From an uncultured SAR116 cluster alpha proteobacterium (lineage in GTDB: Bacteria; Pseudomonadota; Alphaproteobacteria; Puniceispirillales; Marisalimonadaceae): a DNA stretch of 32,842 nucleotides. The notes under the pieces are model-generated. The model did no database searches. It saw only the letters and a list, made by a program, of their open reading frames with translations, and was not told the DNA's origin. Position 1 is the stretch's first letter; each line of letters begins with the position of its first letter. Location of the stretch: assembly GCA_902583415.1 (NCBI GenBank), contig CACHVW010000011.1, positions 1 to 32,842 on the forward strand, read 5' to 3'. Of this stretch, positions 17,211 through 24,703 are shown piece after piece. The position numbers and the translations under genes are program-made.

Positions 17211-19237
17211 TTCAAGTAATCATCAGTTGTTCTTGGTTTAGGTCGGTCTTGAGCATCAAGCATTTTATCATTTTCCTTAAACATTTCTCCAACACGGCAG
17301 TCTTCACACATTTTAAGCATTTCAGTCCTACCATCTTTTTCAAACATCGTATGAGTAGAGAGTTTTTCAATTATTCTTTCTATAGATTTAGTAGATCCAA
17401 AAGTTTTACCACAAACAATACAATCAAAAGGTTGATCCTCAATAATAACTTTTGCTGACATTGCGTTATCGTTTAAGTTGAATTGAGAGTTAAGAGATAT
17501 TGCTTTTTCGGGACATGTTGCTACACATATACCACATTGTAAGCAAGCATCTTCTCTGAATAAAAGTTGAGGAGAGTCTGGATTGTCCTGCAATGCGCCA
17601 GCAGGGCACGCACTTACGCATGATAAACAAATAGTACAACTATCAATATTAACATCAACTGTCCCATAAGGTGAATTATTAGGTAATGGTATAATGTCTT
17701 TTTTATTGTTATTACTTTTTGATAAACCTTGTATTCCGGCTCTCAATATTCCTCTAGGTGCTCCAACTGCAACAAAAGAAGATGGTTTGATTTTGGTGTA
17801 ACCATCTTTTTCATAAAATTTATCCCCAATTTTTTCAGGATCACTCTCTTCAATAAATGTAATTGATTTATTATCATTTTTTGCAACGCCAGAAAGTAAG
17901 GCATTGGCCAATTCAATTTCTTTTGGTAAGAAATCAAATTCTTCAATTTTTTTTGGGTTTAGGAGTATAAAAATTTTTTTATATCCAATAGCTATCGAAG
18001 ACACTAGAATATCATGACCAACTCTACCAACAGAATGCATTGAATAGGGTATCAAGTTAGCCGGCAAACCACTGCCATGTCTTGAAAGAATATTTATAAC
18101 TTCATTTCCATAATCATTATCAAACAAAACTAAAGCAGGGTTTTTACCACCAGCTTTGATATAATTATCATGCAGGGTTGATAAATCACCTAATATAACT
18201 TCAAGGCTTGGATAATCAGTTTGAATAGCGCCAGATGGACAGACGGATCCGCAAAAACTACAACCACCGCATATACCTGGATCTACAGAAATAACGTCAC
18301 CAGATGTTTGAATAGCACCTGCAGGGCAAACATCCAGACATTTTGAACATCCAGTTTTTTCATTACGTGAATGTGCGCATAAACTCTCATTATAGTTTAC
18401 ATAAATTGGTTTTTCAAACTCCCCAATCATATCAATTGCTTTTGAAAAAATCTCTAGTAAGTCATTTGGACTATTTGTGCTTGCTCTAAAATAACCATCA
18501 CGTTTGTGATCACCTGTAAACATAGGTGTGTTTTCACTTAGATCTATTATTATGTCGCATTCACTATCTACTGATTCAAAAAAATCTCCAAACATCATAT
18601 TTGATTTACTACTTGGAAGTGCTTCGGAAAAATTATTTATCTCAAGTTGGAATTGAGAAAAGTAACCTTGAGCTCTGTTTATATTTCCTTTTGTTATTTT
18701 GAAATTTTGAGGCTCTAAAACTATTTCGTCCTCACAATTAGAAATCATTAGTGTTACACCAAGGTGTTTATTTAATTTTTTACAGAAATCAAAAGCAATA
18801 CCAAGGGAGTCGTCACCATTTTTATAATTAGTGTAAACAAAGCATCTTCCTAAAGAATTTAAAGTTAAACTTGGTGTTTTTTTTGTTTCATTGACAGATG
18901 AATTTATCAAAGCGCTTATTTTAGGAACGGATTTTTTACCCTCTTTAGACCATCCTGCATATTCTCTTATATTAAAAGTTCCAGGTGGCTGAAAATTATT
19001 TTCTTCAGCTAAATTTTCAAAAATATCTTCTTGCTGAGTGCACGCAATTAGCAATTTTTTATTTTCTTTATTTCCTACTTTTAGTTCATCCAAAACAACA
19101 TCTAATTCTGAACCGCATAAGTTGTTATGTATTTTACATTTACTATCTAATTGGCAAGCTTTTGATAATGCTTCATCATCAATATCCATTGTTGCTTCGC
19201 AATTGCAAATAAGTATTTTTTTATTATCAATTTCCAA
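17207..19237 (-). CDS. Multi-cluster ferredoxin-like 4Fe-4S protein of FDH loci
   Basis: A 676-residue soluble iron-sulfur protein. An N-terminal region opens with ICNCEATM (Cys11, Cys13). A first dicluster ferredoxin module has Cys287, 297, 300, 304 and Cys323, 326, 329, 333. A middle domain (about 365-430), with GLPANLIPYSMHSVGRVGHD in it, resembles the MvhD/FlpD hydrogenase-delta fold but lacks its cysteines. A second dicluster module has Cys534, 537, 540, 544 and Cys565, 568, 571, 575. A C-terminal zinc-ribbon-like pair of CxxC motifs (606/609 and 644/647) closes the protein. The TTG at 19237 is chosen because GGGAG lies seven bases upstream; another TTG two codons earlier is too close. 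Similar long proteins recur beside DUF3305/DUF3306 in alphaproteobacterial FDH clusters. Role (electron transfer or cluster assembly) is inferred. Confidence 0.8.
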   Translation of the reverse strand: MEIDNKKILICNCEATMDIDDEALSKACQLDSKCKIHNNLCGSELDVVLDELKVGNKENKKLLIACTQQEDIFENLAEENNFQPPGTFNIREYAGWSKEGKKSVPKISALINSSVNETKKTPSLTLNSLGRCFVYTNYKNGDDSLGIAFDFCKKLNKHLGVTLMISNCEDEIVLEPQNFKITKGNINRAQGYFSQFQLEINNFSEALPSSKSNMMFGDFFESVDSECDIIIDLSENTPMFTGDHKRDGYFRASTNSPNDLLEIFSKAIDMIGEFEKPIYVNYNESLCAHSRNEKTGCSKCLDVCPAGAIQTSGDVISVDPGICGGCSFCGSVCPSGAIQTDYPSLEVILGDLSTLHDNYIKAGGKNPALVLFDNDYGNEVINILSRHGSGLPANLIPYSMHSVGRVGHDILVSSIAIGYKKIFILLNPKKIEEFDFLPKEIELANALLSGVAKNDNKSITFIEESDPEKIGDKFYEKDGYTKIKPSSFVAVGAPRGILRAGIQGLSKSNNNKKDIIPLPNNSPYGTVDVNIDSCTICLSCVSACPAGALQDNPDSPQLLFREDACLQCGICVATCPEKAISLNSQFNLNDNAMSAKVIIEDQPFDCIVCGKTFGSTKSIERIIEKLSTHTMFEKDGRTEMLKMCEDCRVGEMFKENDKMLDAQDRPKPRTTDDYLN

Positions 19238-19240
19238 AAA

Positions 19241-19256
19241 CAATCTCCCAAGATTG
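19241..19256 (-). promoter_or_regulatory. Small hairpin holding the ribosome binding site of the ferredoxin-like gene
   Basis: CAATCT at 19241-19246 and AGATTG at 19251-19256 are perfect inverted complements with a four-base loop. On the minus strand the GGGAG ribosome binding site is split between loop and stem, four bases before the TTG start, so the structure could lower translation. Only six base pairs, so modest. Confidence 0.3.
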
Positions 19257-19263
19257 AGACAAG

Positions 19264-19291
19264 AACTTATTTAATTGTGGTATAATGTCAA
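19264..19291 (-). promoter_or_regulatory. Candidate promoter for the ferredoxin-like gene
   Basis: On the minus strand a perfect TTGACA (19291-19286) is followed after 16 bases by TAAGTT (19269-19264), which keeps the key first, second and last bases of a -10 box. It lies about 30 bases before the TTG start. It overlaps a plus-strand candidate promoter. Confidence 0.4.
19278..19286 (+). promoter_or_regulatory. Candidate extended -10 promoter for the DUF3305 operon
   Basis: TGGTATAAT, a perfect TATAAT preceded by the extended TGn element, lies about 97 bases before the DUF3305 start. No good -35 is present at standard spacing (TTGAGA at 19254 is 21 bases away). It overlaps the minus-strand candidate, so the two directions may compete for polymerase. 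Confidence 0.4.
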
Positions 19292-19382
19292 TTAATTTCT
19301 CATTACAAAAAAAATTTAGTTTGTTTTTTATTCTTAATGTTGTTATTTAGCTCTCCTATCTAAGGTTAATAAATGAGGCATT

Positions 19383-19994
19383 ATGATAAGCTTAGAAAAT
19401 AATAAGCATCTTTTATATGGTGTAAGAATCATTTTTGAAAAAAAAGAAATTGATAATCAATGGGAAAGTCATAAATGGATAGTTAATGATTTGATACCTC
19501 TTGATGTGACAAGTGGAGGAGGATATCCTCCAATTAATGACGTTAAAATTCGTCCACTTTTAAATGATGTTTCTCCACAAAATAGTGATAATAAAAATTT
19601 ATTTGTTGCAGATGCCTCAATTGACTTGCATCGCGCAGAGGCTGAAGGTTATGCTGAAAATCTTCAATCTTCAGACCCTTCAATATATATAGTTCTGAGA
19701 GATGGAGATTTAATTGAAGAAAATGAAAAAAAAAGTGATGAGAAAAGAAATATTGACGTTCATTTAGCAGAAGTCTCACTATCTCCCTATCATATTCAAG
19801 ATTATGAAGATTGTGGAGAAGATAAGGTTGAAAAAGTTCCATTATATGGTCCCATTTTAGAGCTCTTAAATAAGTTTGTTAGTATTCACTTTCATCCTGA
19901 GGAGTTTAAAAAAAGAAAAAGAGATAAAAAAAATATTGATGAAAATATTCATCGAGGTGGGGATCAAAGACTAAAGAAAAATTATTATAACTAA
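19383..19994 (+). CDS. DUF3305-family protein
   Basis: A 203-residue cytoplasmic protein. The N-terminal GVRIIFEKKEIDNQWESHKW (in part), the middle DLHRAEAEGYAENLQ and DPSIYIVLRDGD match DUF3305, found almost only next to DUF3306 and FDH genes. The C-terminal 40 residues are rich in Lys/Arg/Glu and probably disordered. It is followed 26 bases later by DUF3306. Function unknown; a maturation or assembly role for FDH is inferred from linkage. Confidence 0.8.
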   Translation: MISLENNKHLLYGVRIIFEKKEIDNQWESHKWIVNDLIPLDVTSGGGYPPINDVKIRPLLNDVSPQNSDNKNLFVADASIDLHRAEAEGYAENLQSSDPSIYIVLRDGDLIEENEKKSDEKRNIDVHLAEVSLSPYHIQDYEDCGEDKVEKVPLYGPILELLNKFVSIHFHPEEFKKRKRDKKNIDENIHRGGDQRLKKNYYN

Positions 19995-20020
19995 TAATAG
20001 ATTTTAAAGGTTAATTTATA

Positions 20021-20785
20021 ATGGAAGAAGATAAAAAAGATTTAAATGAGAACTTTCTTTCTAGATGGTCTAAAAAAAAATCTAAACAAAAGTCTGAACA
20101 AGAAATTTCTAAAATAGAATCGCCTGATTTTAATAGTTCCCAAGGTGATGAAGTTTCAAAATCTTCAACATCAGAAGCGAGTGAAAACGATAAACTTAAT
20201 GATGATGAATTGTTAAAGAAATATAATTTACCAAATCCTGAGAAAATTAAAAAAGAAAAATCTTTAGATGTGTTTTTTAGAGATGGAGTTCCTGACAGAT
20301 TGCGTCAAATAGCATTGCGAAGAGTATGGAGATTAAATCCAATAATAAGATTCGCTGATGCAGAAATTAACGATTATCATGAAGATTTTACTGATGCTGC
20401 AACAGTTATTGAAGGGATGGAAACAGCTTATAAAGTTGGAAAAGGTTATCTGTCAGATTTAATTGATGATAAAGATGAAAATAATGACGTCGAATCGATA
20501 ACTCCTATTCAACTATCAACAGATAAAAGTAATAAAAAGAAAATTAAAAAAATTTCTAAAGGAAAAAATCAAGATAAAATAAAAAATAAGAAACAAAATT
20601 ATGAAACGAAACTTATTTCTGAAAAAGACAATAAGAAAAATATCAGTAAGATTGGCGAAATAAAAAAAGATAAGACTACAATAGAACAAACATCAACAAA
20701 CACAGATGAAATTCAAATTTCCTTGCAAGATATTAATCATAAAATAAAGCCAGAAACAATGGTTTTTAAACCAAAAAATCAGTGA
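20021..20785 (+). CDS. DUF3306-family protein with long basic tail
   Basis: A 254-residue cytoplasmic protein. It has the family start NFLSRWSKKK (about 9-18), a Ser/Glu-rich linker, and a conserved core RDGVPDRLRQIALRRVWRLNP with NDYHEDF (about 87-126). The last 90 or so residues are Lys-rich low-complexity sequence and likely disordered. DUF3306 accompanies DUF3305 in FDH loci; function unknown. AAAGG lies upstream of the ATG. Confidence 0.8.
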   Translation: MEEDKKDLNENFLSRWSKKKSKQKSEQEISKIESPDFNSSQGDEVSKSSTSEASENDKLNDDELLKKYNLPNPEKIKKEKSLDVFFRDGVPDRLRQIALRRVWRLNPIIRFADAEINDYHEDFTDAATVIEGMETAYKVGKGYLSDLIDDKDENNDVESITPIQLSTDKSNKKKIKKISKGKNQDKIKNKKQNYETKLISEKDNKKNISKIGEIKKDKTTIEQTSTNTDEIQISLQDINHKIKPETMVFKPKNQ

Positions 20786-20863
20786 TAATAATTTTTAACT
20801 AACAGATCTAAATTTTATTTTGATTTTTTACTTAACACATTAATAAAAAAAAGCTTTTCTTTT

Positions 20864-20891
20864 CCAAAATAATAGTAAATAGTTATTTTGG
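20864..20891 (+). promoter_or_regulatory. Perfect 9-bp inverted repeat over the torD ribosome binding site
   Basis: CCAAAATAA at 20864-20872 and TTATTTTGG at 20883-20891 are exact inverted complements around a 10-base spacer, extendable by two G-U pairs. The distal arm runs into the GGGGG ribosome binding site (20890-20894) of the TTG start at 20902. As RNA it could hide that site; as DNA it could be an operator. A weak promoter candidate (TTGATT at 20820, TAAAAA at 20844, 18-base spacing) lies just upstream, which would put the hairpin at the 5' end of an fdh transcript. Confidence 0.5.
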
Positions 20892-20901
20892 GGGATATAA
20901 C

Positions 20902-21519
20902 TTGAGTTCTAATAACGCCAAAATTCTAGATAATGTAAATGAAGAAGATCAGTTGCGTGCTGATATGTATTCATTTTTAGCCAATCTTCTAAGATCAGAG
21001 CCTGACGAAAAATTAGTAAAACAATTAACAACGCTTGAATCTGATGATTCTCCCATTGGAAAATCAATTAAGACACTCTCAAAATTAGCTACTTCTCTTG
21101 ATCTCCCAACTATTAGAGATGAGTATGTAAGAATATTTGTAGGGGTCGGTAGAGGTGAAATACTCCCCTTTGCTTCTTATTATTTGACTGGATTTTTAAA
21201 AGACAAGCCTTTAGCCAAGTTAAGACAGGATATGCAAAAAATTGGCATCAAGCTAGAGGAAAATGTAAAAGAGCCAGAGGATCACATCGCAAGCATATTT
21301 GATATGATGTCTGGCTTGATACTTGGAAAGTTTGAAAAAAAATATTCTATTACAGAGCAAAAAGATTTCTTTAATAAGCATTTAGCTCCATGGGTTGACT
21401 TGCTTATGAGAGATATTGAAAGTTCCAAAATTGCAGTGTTTTATTCGCCAATTGGAACTATTGGAAAAGAATTTATGGAAATTGAACGTGCGTCGTTCTC
21501 AATGAATGTCTCGGGGTAG
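20902..21519 (+). CDS. TorD/DmsD-family molybdoenzyme chaperone
   Basis: A 205-residue helical cytoplasmic chaperone. DMYSFLANLLRSEPDEKLV near the N terminus, then RDEYVRIFVGVGRGEILPFASYYLTG (in part, about 72-98), then EPEDHIASIFDMMSGLI with the PxDH-type motif (about 134-150), are the TorD family layout. Such proteins bind the Tat signal of a molybdoenzyme precursor until cofactor is inserted. It lies directly upstream of the Tat-signal genes, so FdhA is the expected client. Start is TTG 20902, set by GGGGG seven bases upstream. Its stop codon lies inside the first copy of an 18-base GC-rich motif. Confidence 0.85.
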   Translation: MSSNNAKILDNVNEEDQLRADMYSFLANLLRSEPDEKLVKQLTTLESDDSPIGKSIKTLSKLATSLDLPTIRDEYVRIFVGVGRGEILPFASYYLTGFLKDKPLAKLRQDMQKIGIKLEENVKEPEDHIASIFDMMSGLILGKFEKKYSITEQKDFFNKHLAPWVDLLMRDIESSKIAVFYSPIGTIGKEFMEIERASFSMNVSG

Positions 21520-21530
21520 CGATAGGCCCC
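21513..21530 (+). repeat. GC-rich hairpin motif, copy 1
   Basis: GGGGTAGCGATAGGCCCC: a GGGG/CCCC stem with a ten-base loop. It matches copy 2 at 21818-21835 in 16 of 18 positions. It overlaps the torD stop codon. In a genome this AT-rich the motif stands out by composition alone. Confidence 0.5.
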
Positions 21531-21540
21531 TGTTTCATAG

Positions 21541-21557
21541 GCTCATATTTAATGAGC
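21541..21557 (+). terminator. Weak hairpin between torD and the Tat-protein gene
   Basis: GCTCAT at 21541-21546 pairs with ATGAGC at 21552-21557 over a five-base loop, followed by TTTT. It resembles a weak intrinsic terminator or a processing/attenuation hairpin, 11 bases after motif copy 1 and just before the AAGGAG of the next gene. Confidence 0.35.
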
Positions 21558-21577
21558 TTTTAATTAAGGAGTGTAAA

Positions 21578-21766
21578 ATGAAGATTGATAAATCTAAGAA
21601 TGGTAGGAGAGACTTTTTAAAAGGTGCCGCTGTAACAGCCGCCGCCGCTACAGTGGCTGCAACTGTTACCAAAACAGCATCTGCTAACGAGACTATGAAT
21701 ACTACTGGTTCAGGCTACCAGAAAACAAAGCATGTAAAAACTTATTATGAAACCGCTAGGTTCTAA
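21578..21766 (+). CDS. Small formate dehydrogenase region Tat-target protein
   Basis: A 62-residue protein made mostly of a twin-arginine signal: GRRDFLKGAA with Arg10-Arg11, an Ala-rich hydrophobic stretch, and a probable cleavage after ASA at about residue 36. The mature part is only some 26 residues and ends in YYETARF. It fits the 'formate dehydrogenase region TAT target' family that sits between TorD and FdhA. AAGGAG before ATG 21578 sets the start. Role unknown; it may be a small subunit or export escort of FDH. Confidence 0.85.
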   Translation: MKIDKSKNGRRDFLKGAAVTAAAATVAATVTKTASANETMNTTGSGYQKTKHVKTYYETARF

Positions 21767-21796
21767 TATTAATTAATCAATTTAAGGAGGAAAAAT

Positions 21797-24688
21797 ATGC
21801 TTAGAAAGAAGACGAAAGGGGTGGCGATAGGCTCCCAAACTTCATCTTTCAATGGTAAAACCTCAGAAAAAGTCGTTGATAGGCGTACTTTTTTGAAAGG
21901 TTCAGGGTTAGCTGTAGGGGGATTAGCTACAGCTGCAGCACTCGCAGGTTCAAATGTTAAGCCAGCACAGGCTTCATTTTCAACCTCTGCAGTATCCATG
22001 AAGAAAACAGTTTGTACGCACTGTTCAGTTGGTTGTACGATTATGGCTGAAGTTCAAAATGGTGTATGGACAGGCCAAGAGCCAGGTTGGGATAGCCCAA
22101 TTAATTTAGGTGCTCATTGTTCTAAAGGTGCATCCGTAAGAGAAACTGCAAGTGGAGAAAGAAGATTAAAATATCCTATGAAGCTTGTTAGTGGCAAATG
22201 GACAAGAATGTCATGGGATGATGCCATAAATGAAATTGGCGACAAGATGGAAGCCATCAGAACTTCATCAGGTCCTGATTCTGTTTATTGGTTAGGTTCT
22301 GCTAAATTTAATAATGAGCAGTCATATTTATTTAGAAAATTTTATGCATATTGGGGATCTAATAATGGTGACCACCAAGCAAGAATATGTCATTCAACTA
22401 CAGTTGCAGGTGTTGCTAACACCTGGGGTTACGGCGCAATGACAAATTCTTACAATGACATTCACAATTCTAAGGCAATGTTTGTCATTGGTGGAAATCC
22501 AGCAGAAGCTCACCCAGTGTCATTAATGCACTTAATGAAAGCAAAAGAGCAAAATAATGCTCCATTAATTGTGTGTGACCCACGTTTTACTAGAACAGCA
22601 GCACATGCTGACGAATATGTAAGATTTCGTCCAGGTTCAGATGTGGCCTTAATCTGGGGTATTATGTGGCATATCTTCGAAAATAAATGGGAAGATAAAC
22701 AATTTATTAGGCAACGTGTCTATGGTATGGATGATGTTAGAGCTGAAGTAAAAAAGTGGAATCCTGAGGAAACAGAAAGAGTTACTGGAGTTCCTGGATC
22801 TCAGTTAAAAAGAGTAGCTAAAATAATGGCTAATAACAGACCTGGTACATTTATCTGGTGTATGGGTGGAACTCAGCATACTAACGGAAACAATAACACA
22901 AGAGCATATTGTGCATTTCAATTAGCCCTAGGAAACATGGGAACCGCAGGTGGTGGTGCTAACATATTCCGAGGCCACGATAATGTTCAGGGTGCTACCG
23001 ACTTTTGTATTTTATCCCATTCTTTACCAGGTTATTACGGTTTATCCGCTGGTGCTTGGAAGCATTGGTCAAGAGTATGGGGAGAAGATTACAATTGGAT
23101 TAAAGCAAGATTTTCTTCAATGAAAGGAAAAGACGGTAAAACCAAGAGTATGATGAACCAGAAGGGTATACCTGTATCAAGATGGATTGATGGTGTTCTT
23201 GAAAAGAGAGAAAATATAGAACAGCCAGATAATTTAAAAGCAATGGTATTCTGGGGACATGCTCCTAACTCTCAAACTAGAATGAAGGAAATGAAAGTAG
23301 CAATGGAGAAGTTAGACCTTATGGTTGTGATTGATCCTTACCCAACAGTTTCTGCAGTTTTATCTGATAGAACAGATGGCGTTTACCTACTTCCATCTAC
23401 TACTCAGTTTGAGACATATGGATCACTTACTTCATCCAATAGATCACTTCAATGGAGAGAGAAGGTAATCGAGCCATCTTTTGACTCACTTCCTGATCAT
23501 ACTATTATATATAAGTTTGCAAAAAAGTTTGGGTTTGCAGACCGTATGTTCAGAAATATTAAAGTAACTAATGATGAGCCTTACATTGAAGACGTAACTA
23601 AAGAGTTCAATAGTGGTATGTGGACAATAGGTTATACTGGTCAGTCACCAGAGAGACTTAAAGCTCACATGAAGAATCAACACGTTTTTGATAAAACAAC
23701 TTTAAGAGCTGTTGGTGGAGAACTTGATGGTGATTATTATGGTTTACCTTGGCCTTGTTGGGGTAACCCAGAAATGAAACACCCTGGTACACCATTGTTA
23801 TATGACACATCAAAGCCAGTGGCAGAAGGTGGATTATGTTTTAGAGCAAGATTTGGTGTTGAGCACGAAGGTAATAACCTATTAGCTGAAGGTTCATATC
23901 CGGTTGGTTCTGAGATTAAAGACGGTTATCCACAATTTACAATGGCAATGCTGAAAAAACTTGGCTGGGATAAAGATTTAACAGCTGAGGAAAAAGCTGC
24001 AATTGATAAAGTTGCGGGTGATAAAACTAACTGGAAAGTTGACTTATCTGGTGGTATCCAAAGAGTTGCTATCAAGCATGGTTGTGCTCCTTTTGGAAAC
24101 GCTAAGGCAAGAGTTAAAGTTTGGACATTTCCAGATCCAATTCCATTACACAGAGAACCACTATACACTTCTAGAAGAGACCTTGTAGCTGATTATCCTA
24201 CATACTCTGATAGAATGGCATATAGACTTCCAACATTGTATAAGTCTATTCAGGATGTGGATCACTCTGTTAAATATCCGATCATTCTAACTTCAGGAAG
24301 ACTGGTTGAATATGAAGGTGGTGGAGATGAGACAAGATCAAATCCATGGCTAGCTGAATTGCAACAAGACATGTTTGTTGAAATCAATCCATTTGACGCC
24401 AACTCTAAAGGAATTAGAAATGGTGCAATGGTTTGGGTTGCAACCCCAGAAGGAGCTAGGATTAAAGTTATGGCAATGGTAACGGAGCGTGTTGCCAAAG
24501 GTGTAGCTTTCTTACCATTCCACTTCGGTGGTCATATGGAAGGTGAAGATCTTAGATCTAAGTACCCAGAAGGTTCAGATCCGTATGTACTAGGTGAAGC
24601 AGCAAACACTGCATTTACTTATGGATATGACTCAGTAACACAGATGCAAGAGACTAAGTGCTCATTGTGTCAAATTGAACTAGCTTAA
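21797..24688 (+). CDS. fdhA: Formate dehydrogenase alpha subunit (Mo/W-bis-MGD, Cys type), Tat-exported
   Basis: The 963-residue catalytic subunit oxidising formate to CO2. A Tat signal is present with DRRTFLKGSG (Arg29-Arg30) and likely cleavage after AQA at residue 59. The [4Fe-4S] cluster ligands are Cys73, Cys76, Cys80 and Cys108. The active-site pair is ARICHSTTVAG, with Cys198 in the place of selenocysteine and His199 next to it; no in-frame TGA is needed. The rest is a full-length molybdopterin oxidoreductase with the C-terminal MGD-binding domain (FLPFHFGGHMEGED and following). AAGGAGG precedes ATG 21797. The signal-coding region contains copy 2 of the GC-rich hairpin motif. It is a periplasm-facing respiratory FDH, related to FdnG/FdoG. 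Mo versus W cannot be read from sequence. Confidence 0.96.
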   Translation: MLRKKTKGVAIGSQTSSFNGKTSEKVVDRRTFLKGSGLAVGGLATAAALAGSNVKPAQASFSTSAVSMKKTVCTHCSVGCTIMAEVQNGVWTGQEPGWDSPINLGAHCSKGASVRETASGERRLKYPMKLVSGKWTRMSWDDAINEIGDKMEAIRTSSGPDSVYWLGSAKFNNEQSYLFRKFYAYWGSNNGDHQARICHSTTVAGVANTWGYGAMTNSYNDIHNSKAMFVIGGNPAEAHPVSLMHLMKAKEQNNAPLIVCDPRFTRTAAHADEYVRFRPGSDVALIWGIMWHIFENKWEDKQFIRQRVYGMDDVRAEVKKWNPEETERVTGVPGSQLKRVAKIMANNRPGTFIWCMGGTQHTNGNNNTRAYCAFQLALGNMGTAGGGANIFRGHDNVQGATDFCILSHSLPGYYGLSAGAWKHWSRVWGEDYNWIKARFSSMKGKDGKTKSMMNQKGIPVSRWIDGVLEKRENIEQPDNLKAMVFWGHAPNSQTRMKEMKVAMEKLDLMVVIDPYPTVSAVLSDRTDGVYLLPSTTQFETYGSLTSSNRSLQWREKVIEPSFDSLPDHTIIYKFAKKFGFADRMFRNIKVTNDEPYIEDVTKEFNSGMWTIGYTGQSPERLKAHMKNQHVFDKTTLRAVGGELDGDYYGLPWPCWGNPEMKHPGTPLLYDTSKPVAEGGLCFRARFGVEHEGNNLLAEGSYPVGSEIKDGYPQFTMAMLKKLGWDKDLTAEEKAAIDKVAGDKTNWKVDLSGGIQRVAIKHGCAPFGNAKARVKVWTFPDPIPLHREPLYTSRRDLVADYPTYSDRMAYRLPTLYKSIQDVDHSVKYPIILTSGRLVEYEGGGDETRSNPWLAELQQDMFVEINPFDANSKGIRNGAMVWVATPEGARIKVMAMVTERVAKGVAFLPFHFGGHMEGEDLRSKYPEGSDPYVLGEAANTAFTYGYDSVTQMQETKCSLCQIELA
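21818..21835 (+). repeat. GC-rich hairpin motif, copy 2
   Basis: GGGGTGGCGATAGGCTCC, differing from copy 1 (21513-21530) at two positions. It can fold as GGG pairing with CCC at 21834-21836 around the same TRGCGATAGG core. It lies 21 bases inside fdhA, in the codons before the twin-arginine motif. Confidence 0.5.
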
Positions 24689-24703
24689 AGGAGGGCTTAA
24701 AAA

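Noticed and set aside
20848-20857. AAAAGCTTTT palindrome as a terminator after the DUF3306 gene
   Set aside because: It is a short AT-rich palindrome with no loop and could not form a stable hairpin.
21868-21875. A third copy of the GC-rich hairpin motif (GATAGGCG)
   Set aside because: Only a short core is shared, it has no flanking G/C stem, and it encodes the conserved DRRTF twin-arginine motif.
21797-24688. A selenocysteine codon or SECIS element in fdhA
   Set aside because: The active-site position is an ordinary Cys codon (Cys198) and there is no in-frame TGA.
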